A DNA stretch of 64,000 nucleotides from an uncultured Clostridia bacterium (GCA_934140005.1 CAKPBB010000006.1:8291-72290), one strand, 5' to 3'. Positions 17,963-26,319 are shown, counted from the first letter of the stretch. Program-made: numbers and translations. The notes: a model not told the origin generated them from the sequence alone.

Positions 17963-18101
17963 AAAATTATATAATATATGTTTTGAAATACCGCGTAAGC
18001 GACCAAACGAACAAAGTGAGTGCGAATGGAGCAATCTTCATATAAAATAAAAATAGAAGATTGCGACACCAAGGTATAGAAAACATATATTATATAATTT
18101 T
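17963..18101 (+). repeat. Dispersed structured element, copy 1 (candidate RNA)
   Basis: A perfect 22-bp inverted repeat (17963-17984 with 18080-18101) encloses a core of about 95 nt that recurs at 50886 and 55139. The core contains ATACC paired with GGTAT just inside the outer stem, a CGC-GTAA-GCG mini-hairpin, a conserved ACCAAACGAAC..AAAGTGAGTGCGAATGGAG stretch (single-stranded or complex), and a GCAATCTTC/GAAGATTGC hairpin. It lies between fmt and the Asp23 operon, both on the + strand, and upstream of the Asp23 promoter. No transposase and no target duplication are visible. Confidence 0.85.
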
Positions 18102-18126
18102 AATGTAATAACTTTAGTAATTTTGC

Positions 18127-18155
18127 TTGCACAAAAAAAGGTATATTGTTATACT
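18127..18155 (+). promoter_or_regulatory. Promoter of the Asp23-AmaP operon
   Basis: TTGCAC at 18127-18132 and TATACT at 18150-18155 with 17-bp spacing, 24 bp before the start codon. Confidence 0.65.
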
Positions 18156-18179
18156 TATTATATAAAAGGAGGTTTTCAA

Positions 18180-18611
18180 ATGGAAGAAAACAAAGAAGAT
18201 ATAAAAGTAGAGGATAAGGAAGAAAAAACAGAGAATATAGAAGAAATTTCAGGTATTGATGGTGTTCGCATTTCTAATGATGCAATTGCAACTTATGCTG
18301 GAATTGCTGTTTCAGAAGTACAGGGAGTGTATGGAATGTCTGGAACTTTTGCTGGAATTACAGAAGCTTTAATTGGAAAGAAAAATTTAGGAAAAGGCAT
18401 AAAAGTAGATGCAGATGAAAAATCAGCAAAAATAGATGTAAACATTATAGTTGAATATGGTGCTAGAATTCCAGATGTAGCTTTTGAAATTCAAACACGT
18501 GTAAAAAAATCAGTAGAAACAATGACAGGATTAAAAGTAAATGAAGTAAATGTTCACGTCCAAGGTGTTCATGCAATTACAGAAAAAGAGCAAGAAGAGG
18601 AAGAAAAATAG
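18180..18611 (+). CDS. Asp23/Gls24-family envelope stress response protein
   Basis: A 143-residue Asp23/Gls24 protein, a family of abundant cytosolic proteins tethered to the membrane by AmaP and linked to cell-envelope stress. After an acidic N-terminus come the hallmark segments IATYAGIAVSEVQGVYGM, IIVEYGARIPDVAFEIQ and VNVHVQGVH. A longer frame starts at 18123 but runs through the promoter; ATG at 18180 has AAAGGAGG seven bases upstream. The amaP and DUF2273 genes follow directly, the same trio as in Staphylococcus. Confidence 0.92.
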   Translation: MEENKEDIKVEDKEEKTENIEEISGIDGVRISNDAIATYAGIAVSEVQGVYGMSGTFAGITEALIGKKNLGKGIKVDADEKSAKIDVNIIVEYGARIPDVAFEIQTRVKKSVETMTGLKVNEVNVHVQGVHAITEKEQEEEEK

Positions 18612-18641
18612 AAATATTTGTGGTAAAATAGGAGGAAAAAA

Positions 18642-19277
18642 ATGAAACTAATAGAAAGATTTTCTTTAAGATTATTTTCAATTATTATTATATTCTTATC
18701 AATAATTACAATATTAACAGTAACGAGTGTACTACATATAGATTTTTTAGTTAGAGCTTTAAGCTTTACTGCAGAAAATGAAACTTATGCAAGAATTACA
18801 ATAATTGTATCAGTAATATTGATTTTGTTAGGTATTAAAAGTCTTTTAGCAAGATTAAAACCAGAAGATGAAAGTAAAAACGGAATTATATTAGAAAATG
18901 CAAGTGGAAAATTAGTTATTTCTAAAGAAAGCTTAGAAAATTTAATAGCTGGTGTATCAAAAAATATTCCAGGTGCTGAATCAATTTCTAGTAAAACTGT
19001 TTTAGATAAAGATAGAAATTTAAAGGTTTATGTAACAACAGTAGTAAGTGATGATGTTGTTTTAAAAGATATATCAACAGATTTACAAAAAAGAATAAAA
19101 GAAGCAATGAAAAAGACTGCTGATTTAGATGTAAAAGAAGTTAATATCAAAATAAAAAATATTACAAACAAAAAAGCAAAGTCTAAAGTTGCAAAAGAAA
19201 ACGCAAATACAAAACCAGAATCAACAATAGAAACAAATGAAGAAGTAAAACAAGAAATTGATAATGGGGAGGAATAA
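18642..19277 (+). CDS. amaP: Alkaline shock response membrane anchor protein AmaP
   Basis: A 211-residue membrane protein with two N-terminal hydrophobic segments (residues about 10-30 and 48-67), followed by a cytosolic Asp23-like alpha/beta domain (ISKESLENLIAGVSKNI..VNIKIKNI) and an acidic tail. In Staphylococcus AmaP anchors Asp23 at the membrane. It lies between the Asp23 and DUF2273 genes in the standard order. Confidence 0.88.
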   Translation: MKLIERFSLRLFSIIIIFLSIITILTVTSVLHIDFLVRALSFTAENETYARITIIVSVILILLGIKSLLARLKPEDESKNGIILENASGKLVISKESLENLIAGVSKNIPGAESISSKTVLDKDRNLKVYVTTVVSDDVVLKDISTDLQKRIKEAMKKTADLDVKEVNIKIKNITNKKAKSKVAKENANTKPESTIETNEEVKQEIDNGEE

Positions 19278-19279
19278 TT

Positions 19280-19495
19280 ATGGAAGAGAAACCAGAAAAT
19301 TTTATGGACTTTATTGTAAAATATAAAGGTGCTATTATCGGTGGAATTATTGCTATTTTATTAGTTTGTACAGGGCTTTTTAAATTACTATTATCACTTA
19401 TAGTAATTGTAGGAGGTATATTTTTAGGAAATTATATACAAAACAATAAAGATTCTGTTAAAGATACATTAAAAAAGTATATTGATAAATTTTAA
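19280..19495 (+). CDS. DUF2273 small membrane protein
   Basis: A 71-residue protein with two closely spaced hydrophobic segments containing GAIIGGIIAILLVCTGLFKLL and GGIFLGNYI, followed by a short charged tail. DUF2273 proteins accompany Asp23 and AmaP in Gram-positive bacteria. Two bases separate it from amaP. GGGGAGG is a strong ribosome binding site. Confidence 0.88.
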   Translation: MEEKPENFMDFIVKYKGAIIGGIIAILLVCTGLFKLLLSLIVIVGGIFLGNYIQNNKDSVKDTLKKYIDKF

Positions 19496-19522
19496 AATAT
19501 GAAGCAAAATTAGGAGGAAAAT

Positions 19523-19942
19523 ATGCAAAGATCTGCAATGAGAGAACTTGCTTTTAAGCTTGTTTATGAAATGGAAGTACAAAAAGAGGAAGAAATTGAG
19601 ATTTTTCTTGAAAATAATGAAGTTACTGATGAAAAAGTTATAGAATACTTAAAAGATATAAAAAATGGAATTACAGAAAATGCAGAGCAAATTAATTCTT
19701 TAATAACGAACAATTTAAAAGAAAATTGGAGCTTGAATAGAATTTCAAAAATAAATTTAAGCTTAATAAAACTTGCAATTTATGAAATGATATATAAGGA
19801 TTTACCATATAAAGTTGCTATAAATGAAGTTGTTGAATTAGCTAAAAAGTATGCAGATGATTCAGCACCAGTATTTATTAATGGAATACTTGCTAGCGTT
19901 GTAAAAGAAAAAGGTTTAAATGGAGATAAGAATGAAAATTGA
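19523..19942 (+). CDS. nusB: Transcription antitermination factor NusB
   Basis: A 139-residue all-helical RNA-binding protein acting with NusE in rRNA antitermination. It begins MQRSAMRELAFKLVYEMEV and contains INEVVELAKKYADDSAPVFINGIL, the conserved C-terminal block. It overlaps xseA by 11 bp. Placement after the Asp23 module is common in clostridia. Confidence 0.93.
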   Translation: MQRSAMRELAFKLVYEMEVQKEEEIEIFLENNEVTDEKVIEYLKDIKNGITENAEQINSLITNNLKENWSLNRISKINLSLIKLAIYEMIYKDLPYKVAINEVVELAKKYADDSAPVFINGILASVVKEKGLNGDKNEN

Positions 19943-21122
19943 TCCGATTACAGTTACCGAACTAAATCGATATATGAAAGATAAAGTAGAATTAGATGAA
20001 TTTTTAAATAATGTTTTAGTAAAAGGTGAAATATCAAACTATAAACATCATTATACAGGTCATTTATATTTTACTTTGAAAGATGAAAATTCGTTAATAA
20101 AATGTATAATGTTTAAGTCATCTGCTGTGAATTTAAAATTCGAACCTAAAGATGGAATGAAAGTTATTGTTTATGGTACAGTTTCTGTATTTGAAAGAGA
20201 TGGCGTTTATCAAATTTACTGTAAAGGTATGCAAGAAGATGGAATGGGCAGTTTGTATACAGCTTATGAGGAATTAAAAAAGAAACTGCAATTAGAGGGT
20301 CTTTTTGATGAAAAGCATAAAAAGAAAATACCATTTATGCCTAAGATAATTGGTGTTTTAACATCTAATACAGGAGCTGTTATTCGTGACATAATAAATG
20401 TGTCAACAAGAAGAAATCCAAATGTGAATATAAGATTATTTCCAGTACCTGTACAAGGTCCAGGAGCTGGAGAGAAAATTGCAGACGCTATAAAAATAAT
20501 GAACGAAAAGAAATTAGCAGATGTACTTATAGTCGCAAGAGGCGGAGGCTCTTTAGAAGATTTATGGCCATTTAATGAAGAAGTTGTTGCAAGAGCAATA
20601 TACAATTCAGAATTACCAGTTATTTCAGCTGTTGGTCATGAGACAGATTTTACAATTGCCGATTTTGTTGCAGATTTAAGAGCACCAACTCCATCAGCAG
20701 CTGCTGAACTTGCGGTAACAGATGTTAAGGAATTAGAAAATAATTTAAATTTGTATAAAAATAGATTAAAAATGGCACTTAATAGAAAAACTCAAATAAT
20801 GAGATTAAGATATGAAAAGTGTATGAACTCAAGGGTATATAAATTTCCAAAGCAACATATTTCAGAACAATATCAAATTGTAGATAATAATTGTAAAAAA
20901 ATGGAAAATTTAGTATTGCAAAAATTAAAGGATTCTAAATTAAATGCTATGAAATGGATTACAAAATTAGATACATTAAGTCCACTAAAAACTCTTACGA
21001 GAGGATATTGTTTAACAGAATATGATGGAAAACTTGTTACTAAAGCAAAAGATTTAAAAAATGGTATGGATGTTGATTTAAAATTTCAAGATGGAACTAA
21101 AAAAGCTACCATAAAAGAATAG
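19932..21122 (+). CDS. xseA: Exodeoxyribonuclease VII large subunit
   Basis: The catalytic subunit of the single-strand-specific exonuclease VII. The 396-residue protein has an N-terminal OB fold (PITVTELNRYMK..KGEISNYKHHYTGHLYFTLKD), a catalytic domain with ARGGGSLEDLWPFNEE and SAVGHETDFTIADFVADLRAPTPSAAAEL, and a coiled-coil tail. An ATG at 19920 is possible, but ATG at 19932 with GGAGAT before it gives the family N-terminus. It overlaps nusB. The small subunit xseB lies two genes downstream. Confidence 0.94.
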   Translation: MKIDPITVTELNRYMKDKVELDEFLNNVLVKGEISNYKHHYTGHLYFTLKDENSLIKCIMFKSSAVNLKFEPKDGMKVIVYGTVSVFERDGVYQIYCKGMQEDGMGSLYTAYEELKKKLQLEGLFDEKHKKKIPFMPKIIGVLTSNTGAVIRDIINVSTRRNPNVNIRLFPVPVQGPGAGEKIADAIKIMNEKKLADVLIVARGGGSLEDLWPFNEEVVARAIYNSELPVISAVGHETDFTIADFVADLRAPTPSAAAELAVTDVKELENNLNLYKNRLKMALNRKTQIMRLRYEKCMNSRVYKFPKQHISEQYQIVDNNCKKMENLVLQKLKDSKLNAMKWITKLDTLSPLKTLTRGYCLTEYDGKLVTKAKDLKNGMDVDLKFQDGTKKATIKE

Positions 21123-21133
21123 GAGAAAATCTA

Positions 21134-21643
21134 ATGAGAAGAAATAATAAAAATAATAAATTTAGAAAAATTTTATATATTGTACCAGTTTTATGCGTAA
21201 TTGCAGTAGGTGCATTATTTTATATGTTATTTGATATGAATAATAAAATAGAAGAAAAGAATTATGGAGTTGATACTAATTCATCTTCTGAAAATACAAA
21301 CACTATTGAAAATAACGATAATAATAATAATACATCACAAGAAAATAATGTAATAAATAATAATTCAAATAATACTGAAAATACAATAGATAACAATACT
21401 TCTAACTCAAATAATAACAATAGTCAAACACAAGAACCAACAGGAAATTTAACAAATTCAACAGATAAAAAAGAACAAGCTATTGCACTTGTTAAAAAAG
21501 AGTGGGGAGAAGATGATACCGTATTATTTGATTGCTATGTAAATAATAATGGAGATTATATTGTTACGATTTCAACAAATTCTGGAAGTGTTATTTCATA
21601 TTATAAAGTTGATTTAGATAAGAAGACAATTGAAATATATTAA
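21134..21643 (+). CDS. Hypothetical single-pass membrane protein with Asn-rich linker
   Basis: A 169-residue protein of unknown function. A basic N-terminus precedes one transmembrane helix (residues about 13-33). Residues about 48-110 are an almost pure Asn/Ser/Thr/Glu linker. A small globular domain of about 60 residues ends the protein (EQAIALVKKEWGEDD..YKVDLDKKTIEIY), reminiscent of PepSY-like modules. The globular part is probably extracytoplasmic. It is inserted between xseA and xseB, which are normally adjacent. Confidence 0.75.
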   Translation: MRRNNKNNKFRKILYIVPVLCVIAVGALFYMLFDMNNKIEEKNYGVDTNSSSENTNTIENNDNNNNTSQENNVINNNSNNTENTIDNNTSNSNNNNSQTQEPTGNLTNSTDKKEQAIALVKKEWGEDDTVLFDCYVNNNGDYIVTISTNSGSVISYYKVDLDKKTIEIY

Positions 21644-21673
21644 TATAAGTTTGACTAAAAGAAAGGATTGCAA

Positions 21674-21904
21674 ATGGAAAATAAAGAAAAAGATTTTGAA
21701 GAATTAATGAAAAATTTAGAAGAAATTACAACACAATTAGAAAGTGAAAACTTAACATTAGATAAATCAGTTGAATTATTTGAAAAAGGTATGAAAATTT
21801 CTAAGGAATGTAATGAAAAATTAGAAAATGCGGAAAAGAGAATTACAATGTTGATAAATGCGGAAACAGAAGAAGAAGTTGATTTTGTTCCTAAAGCAGA
21901 ATAA
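21674..21904 (+). CDS. xseB: Exodeoxyribonuclease VII small subunit
   Basis: A 76-residue partner of XseA. The conserved core is FEELMKNLEEITTQLESE..LDKSVELFEKGMKISKECNEKLENAEKRI. An in-frame TTG at 21668 overlaps the Shine-Dalgarno AAAGGA, so ATG at 21674 is the better start. It is separated from xseA by an unrelated membrane protein gene. Confidence 0.92.
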   Translation: MENKEKDFEELMKNLEEITTQLESENLTLDKSVELFEKGMKISKECNEKLENAEKRITMLINAETEEEVDFVPKAE

Positions 21905-21923
21905 ATAAAGTTTGGAGAAGAAG

Positions 21924-22364
21924 ATGGATGTGTTTAAACAAATAATTACAAACAAATGCTTAATAATACCATTTTGTGTTTGGTTTGCAATACAAATATT
22001 TAAATTTTTAACAGATTTAGTTGTAAATAAAAAAATAAATTTAAAAAGATTAATGGGAGCTGGTGGAATGCCTAGTTCTCATTCTGCGGTTGTATGTGCG
22101 TTATCTGCTTGTGTAGGTAAACAATATGGCTTTGATAGTGGAATTTTTGCAATTTCAATTGTAATGGCTTTTGTTGTTATGTATGATGCAGCAGGAGTTA
22201 GAAGAGCAGCCGGAAAACAAGCTAGTATATTGAATAAAATAATTGAAACACCTGGAATGACAACTCTTCAAGTGCAAGAAAAATTAGTTGAAGTTTTAGG
22301 ACATACACCTGTTCAGGTTTTTGTAGGTGCAATTATAGGATTTATAATTGGATCTATATTTTAA
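21924..22364 (+). CDS. Divergent PAP2-family membrane protein (DUF212)
   Basis: A 146-residue membrane protein with about four hydrophobic segments. The DUF212 signatures are GAGGMPSSHSAVVCAL and MYDAAGVRRAAGKQA, the latter resembling phosphatase motifs of the PAP2 superfamily. The substrate is unknown, possibly a lipid or prenyl phosphate. An in-frame TTG at 21912 overlaps the ribosome binding site; ATG at 21924 is used. It lies between xseB and fhs. Confidence 0.85.
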   Translation: MDVFKQIITNKCLIIPFCVWFAIQIFKFLTDLVVNKKINLKRLMGAGGMPSSHSAVVCALSACVGKQYGFDSGIFAISIVMAFVVMYDAAGVRRAAGKQASILNKIIETPGMTTLQVQEKLVEVLGHTPVQVFVGAIIGFIIGSIF

Positions 22365-22393
22365 AATTTAATAAAATGAGAGGAATAATAAAT

Positions 22394-24055
22394 ATGAGTG
22401 ATATAGAAATTGCAAGAAGTATTAAATTGGAAAATATAAATCAAATATCTAAAAAATTCAACATACCAGAAGAATTTATTGAACCATATGGAAAATATAA
22501 GGCTAAAGTTGATAATAAATTTACTGAAAGTTTGAAAGAAAAAAAAGATGGCAAACTAATTCTTGTAACTTCTATAAATCCAACACCATTAGGTGAAGGA
22601 AAAACAACAGTTGCTATTGGACTTGCAGATGCATTAAATCAATTAAATAAAAAGGCTGTATTGGCTTTGAGAGAACCATCACTTGGGCCAGTATTTGGAA
22701 TAAAAGGAGGTGCAACTGGTGGTGGATATTCACAAGTTGCTCCAATGGAAGAAATTAATCTTCATTTTACTGGAGATATACACGCAATTACTAGTGCTAA
22801 TAATTTATTGTCTGCAATGATAGATAATCACCTTTTTTATGGAAATGAATTAAAATTTAAAAAAGTAATTTGGAAAAGATGCTTAGATTTAAATGATAGA
22901 AGTCTTAGAAAAATAGAGATAGGCTTATCTAAAGAAAAAAATATGCAACAAAGAGAAGATGGATTTGATATCAGTGTGGCATCTGAGATTATGGCAATTT
23001 TTTGTTTAGCAACAGATTTAGAAGACTTAAAAAGAAGAATAGGAAATATAATAGTTGGTTTTAATGAAAATGATGAACCAATAACTGCAAAAGATTTAAA
23101 AGCTGATGGTGCTTTAACAGTTTTATTAAAAGAAGCTTTTAGACCTAATATTGTACAAACTTTAGAACATAATTTGGCGATAATTCATGGAGGTCCTTTT
23201 GCTAATATTGCACATGGTTGTAATAGTGTTGTTGCTACTAGAATGGCTTTGAAATTAGGTGATTATGTTGTAACGGAAGCAGGCTTTGGGGCAGATCTTG
23301 GAGCTGAAAAATTTGTTGATATAAAATGTAGAAAGGCCAATTTAAAAGTTGATGTTGCTGTATGTGTAGCAACATTAAAAGCTTTAAAATACCATGCTGG
23401 TTTATCTGTAGAAGAATGTAATAAAGAAAATGTTGATGCTTTAAAATTAGGGATAAATAATTTGCTTAAACATGTTAATAATTTAAGAGAAGAATTAGGA
23501 CTAAATGTGATTGTAGCAATAAACAAATTTACTTCTGATACTGAGGAAGAAATAAATACATTAATGAATATTTTAAAAGAGAACAATATAGAAGTAAGTA
23601 TTTCAGATGTTTGGAATTATGGTGGAAAGGGAGCTATAGATTTAGCTGAAAAGATTATTAAAAGTTCAAACGAAGAAAAAGACATCAAATATGTATATGA
23701 ACTTAATAAAGGAATTAAACAAAAAATAAATGATATTGCTACAAAGATATATGGAGCAAGTGGAGTAGAATTTTCGAAAGAAGCAGAAGAAGAAATTACT
23801 AAAATAGATGAACTTGGTTTCTCAAATTTGCCAATATGTATTGCTAAAACACAATATTCTTTTTCTGATAATGCGAAGAATTTATTATGTGAAGAACCTT
23901 TTAAAATACATATAAATGAAATAAATTTAAAAGCAGGAGCTGAATTTATTGTTGCAAAATCTGGAAAAATATTTACAATGCCAGGATTACCTAAAGTTCC
24001 ATCAGCAGAAAAGATTGATATTGATGAAAATGAAAATATTGTTGGAATTTTTTAA
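22394..24055 (+). CDS. fhs: Formate-tetrahydrofolate ligase
   Basis: ATP-dependent synthesis of 10-formyltetrahydrofolate from formate. The 553-residue protein has the P-loop TPLGEGKTTVAIGLADAL near residue 60 and the conserved EPSLGPVFGIKGGATGGGYSQV, FTGDIHAITSANNLL and TEAGFGADLGAEKF segments. ATG at 22376 lies upstream of the AGAGGA; ATG at 22394 is correctly spaced. It provides the formyl donor for Fmt and purine synthesis. It closes the operon, followed by a terminator. Confidence 0.96.
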   Translation: MSDIEIARSIKLENINQISKKFNIPEEFIEPYGKYKAKVDNKFTESLKEKKDGKLILVTSINPTPLGEGKTTVAIGLADALNQLNKKAVLALREPSLGPVFGIKGGATGGGYSQVAPMEEINLHFTGDIHAITSANNLLSAMIDNHLFYGNELKFKKVIWKRCLDLNDRSLRKIEIGLSKEKNMQQREDGFDISVASEIMAIFCLATDLEDLKRRIGNIIVGFNENDEPITAKDLKADGALTVLLKEAFRPNIVQTLEHNLAIIHGGPFANIAHGCNSVVATRMALKLGDYVVTEAGFGADLGAEKFVDIKCRKANLKVDVAVCVATLKALKYHAGLSVEECNKENVDALKLGINNLLKHVNNLREELGLNVIVAINKFTSDTEEEINTLMNILKENNIEVSISDVWNYGGKGAIDLAEKIIKSSNEEKDIKYVYELNKGIKQKINDIATKIYGASGVEFSKEAEEEITKIDELGFSNLPICIAKTQYSFSDNAKNLLCEEPFKIHINEINLKAGAEFIVAKSGKIFTMPGLPKVPSAEKIDIDENENIVGIF

Positions 24056-24075
24056 TATGATATAGAACCATTAAA

Positions 24076-24109
24076 AGCATACTTTGTTTATAATAGAGTA
24101 TGTTTTTTT
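24076..24109 (+). terminator. Terminator of the nusB-fhs operon
   Basis: AGCATACT (24076-24083) pairs with AGTATGTT (24097-24104) and is followed by a run of T. Confidence 0.8.
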
Positions 24110-24116
24110 GCGTTAA

Positions 24117-24153
24117 AAATAAACCTCTAATTGAAAAATTAGAGGTTTTGTAA
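24117..24153. terminator. Second hairpin between convergent genes
   Basis: AAACCTCTAATT (24121-24132) and AATTAGAGGTTT (24137-24148) form a perfect 12-bp stem with a four-base loop and T residues on the + strand. It may act in both directions between fhs and the minus-strand gene ending at 24208. A third 14-bp inverted repeat (24168-24181 with 24186-24199) lies next to that gene's stop codon. Confidence 0.7.
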
Positions 24154-24207
24154 CATTTTATTAAAGATTTCAAATAAATATGTTAATATTTATTTGAAAA
24201 TTAAAGA

Positions 24208-25443
24208 CTAATTATTTTCAGTAGATTTGAATTGCTTTTGTAAAAACTTAGGTATTGAAACTAAAGCTTTATAAAAAGCTAATTTTACTTTTTTCTTAAA
24301 GAAATAGAATTTATTTAGTTTTCTAGGACTAACTGAAATACCACATTCTCTTTCTTCAACTACTGTTAAAGCAACACTTTCTTCAACTTTAGAAGTTTCT
24401 TTTTCTTTTACAACTTCTTCTAATAGAGATGGTTCTTGAGGTTCATCATCTTCTATTATAGTAAAGTCACGAGTTTTTTGCTTTGTTTTTTTAGGTTCTA
24501 TTTTTTGAACTTTTTCTTGAACAGGAGTTTCTGGTTCAAATAGTTCTTCAATATTTTCAATAGGTTCAATATTCAAAGTTTTTTCATTTTCTACTTCTGT
24601 AATAGTTTGTTCTACAATAGAATTTTCTGAATTTGAAGCAGATAAAGTTTCTAATAAAGTATCAACATTATTTAATTCTACTTTGTTAGAATTAAAATTA
24701 TTTATATTTGAATAATTAGAATCTAAAATATCTTCAACTAAAATATTTTGTGTATGAGTAGGTACATCAGAAACTTGTTTTTCTATTTTTTCATTATTTT
24801 TTGTGTTATCAATACTTGTTGCTAAACTATTTAAAAGTGATTCTGAATTGTCAGTAGATATTATAGGACTTAATATATCTTCAATTAATTCATCTAAATT
24901 AAATTCAGTACTTGATATAGAAGAAGATTCAACAATTGGTTCAACAATATTTGCATAAGTTTCATCTGGCATTGAAAATAATTCATCAAATAAATCTGCA
25001 ATTTCATTTTCCATTTGTGAAAGCTGAACATTGGCATTAGAAATTTCTTGTTTTTCTTCAACAATATTTTTTTGCTCAACTTCTAAAGTAGCTATATTGT
25101 TAACAGAGTTTTCAGTATCTTTAATAGAGTTTTTAACTGATATAGGAACTTGTTTTTCAATTGGTGAAATATAATTAAATGTATTATTATTATCCCATTC
25201 ATAATTTTCATTTCTAAAACAAAAATTAAATGTATCATAAGGTTTTATTTCAACTTCAGTTTCAAATCCATTATCAATTTTTTTCATATCTTTGGCTTGA
25301 GTACAATCCCAATTGCTACCAAAACCATATACAATTGTTAAGCTATTTGAACCTTTTTGTGCTAAAAAACCATTATAAATTATTTTTGATTTTTCATTTT
25401 CAGTTAATTTCTTATCAAAAGAAATCTCGTTTGTAAACTCCAT
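24208..25443 (-). CDS. Cytoplasmic protein with CBM25-like N-terminus
   Basis: A 411-residue protein without signal peptide. Residues 1-95 resemble a CBM25/CBM53 starch-binding module: IIYNGFLAQKGSNSLTIVYGFGSNWD, then FCFRNENYEWDNNNTFNY with the usual aromatic and WDNN pattern. Residues about 100-350 are an acidic, Ser/Asn/Glu-rich, probably disordered region. The tail is basic and amphipathic (KLNKFYFFKKKVKLAFYKAL). AGGAGA lies eight bases before the ATG, and a consensus promoter lies upstream. It may link intracellular glycogen to another structure; the function is unknown. Confidence 0.7.
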   Translation of the reverse strand: MEFTNEISFDKKLTENEKSKIIYNGFLAQKGSNSLTIVYGFGSNWDCTQAKDMKKIDNGFETEVEIKPYDTFNFCFRNENYEWDNNNTFNYISPIEKQVPISVKNSIKDTENSVNNIATLEVEQKNIVEEKQEISNANVQLSQMENEIADLFDELFSMPDETYANIVEPIVESSSISSTEFNLDELIEDILSPIISTDNSESLLNSLATSIDNTKNNEKIEKQVSDVPTHTQNILVEDILDSNYSNINNFNSNKVELNNVDTLLETLSASNSENSIVEQTITEVENEKTLNIEPIENIEELFEPETPVQEKVQKIEPKKTKQKTRDFTIIEDDEPQEPSLLEEVVKEKETSKVEESVALTVVEERECGISVSPRKLNKFYFFKKKVKLAFYKALVSIPKFLQKQFKSTENN

Positions 25444-25474
25444 AATCTTTTCTCCTATATTTTTTGTTTTCTAC

Positions 25475-25503
25475 ATTATAATAATAATTTATAAAATTTT
25501 CAA
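25475..25503 (-). promoter_or_regulatory. Promoter of the CBM25-like protein gene
   Basis: On the minus strand TTGAAA (25503-25498) and TATAAT (25480-25475) have 17-bp spacing. Confidence 0.75.
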
Positions 25504-25585
25504 TAATAATTGATAGAAAAATTTAAAAATAACATTAAATTTTTATAACAATATTACGAAAATATTACATATAAATCGTATAAAT

Positions 25586-25614
25586 TTGGATTTGCAGTAA
25601 ATACTAGTTATAAT
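25586..25614 (+). promoter_or_regulatory. Sigma-A-like promoter of the SleB-type gene
   Basis: TTGGAT at 25586-25591 and TATAAT at 25609-25614 with 17-bp spacing, 34 bp before the start codon. It resembles a housekeeping rather than a forespore promoter. Confidence 0.65.
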
Positions 25615-25647
25615 TGGAAAAAATTAATTATGCATAAGGAGACAATG

Positions 25648-26319
25648 ATGAAAAAAATTTTAAAATATTTAACTTATTTGTTTAGTATAGTAGCTTTGAT
25701 TTTTATAATTGAAAGTTTATATTCAACTGTTTATGCTTTATCTAAGTATGGATCACGAGGAAATGAAGTAAAACAGATACAAACTAAATTAAAAAATTGG
25801 GGATATTATAAAGGTAATGTTGATGGAATTTATGGTTCACAAACATTAGAAGCTGTAAAATATTTTCAAAGAAAAAACGGATTAACTGTTGACGGAATTG
25901 CAGGTTCAGCAACTTTAAAAGCCTTAGGAATTACAAGTACTTCAAATTCATCTTCAGGAACAAGCAATAATAGTAATTTAAATTTATTATCTAAAGTTGT
26001 ATATTCTGAAGCAAGGGGCGAGCCATATAAGGGACAAGTTGCTGTAGCAGCAGTTGTGCTTAACAGAATAGCAAGTTCTAAATTTCCAAATACAATGGCA
26101 GGGGTTGTATATCAGTCAGGAGCTTTTACAGCTGTATCTGATGGACAAATAAATTTAGAACCAAATTCTACAGCTAGAAAAGCTGCACAAGATGCAATAA
26201 ATGGCTGGGACCCAACCTCGGGTTGCTTATATTATTTTAATCCTAATACAGCAACATCAAAATGGATATGGTCAAGGCCACAAGTTATAACTATAGGTAA
26301 GCACATTTTCTGTAAATAA
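25648..26319 (+). CDS. sleB: SleB-type cell wall hydrolase (spore cortex-lytic enzyme family)
   Basis: A secreted peptidoglycan hydrolase of 223 residues. After a signal peptide (to about residue 33) comes a peptidoglycan-binding domain (GSRGNEVKQIQTKLKNWGYY..FQRKNGLTVDGIAGSATL) and a Hydrolase_2/SleB catalytic domain starting VVYSEARGEPYKGQVAVAAV. SleB is a lytic transglycosylase acting on spore cortex. ATG codons at 25645 and 25648 are both possible; AAGGAG spacing favours 25648. The upstream promoter looks sigma-A-like, so a vegetative paralogue rather than true SleB is possible. Confidence 0.85.
   Translation: MKKILKYLTYLFSIVALIFIIESLYSTVYALSKYGSRGNEVKQIQTKLKNWGYYKGNVDGIYGSQTLEAVKYFQRKNGLTVDGIAGSATLKALGITSTSNSSSGTSNNSNLNLLSKVVYSEARGEPYKGQVAVAAVVLNRIASSKFPNTMAGVVYQSGAFTAVSDGQINLEPNSTARKAAQDAINGWDPTSGCLYYFNPNTATSKWIWSRPQVITIGKHIFCK

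Noticed and set aside
17963..18101. The dispersed repeat as an insertion sequence or MITE
   Set aside because: The terminal inverted repeats differ in sequence between copies, which a transposase could not recognise, and no target duplications are visible. A structured RNA or hairpin element fits better, though mobility of the core is not excluded.
18123..18179. A longer N-terminus for the Asp23-family protein starting at 18123
   Set aside because: It would run through the promoter -35 and -10 boxes and the Shine-Dalgarno sequence; ATG at 18180 is ideally placed.
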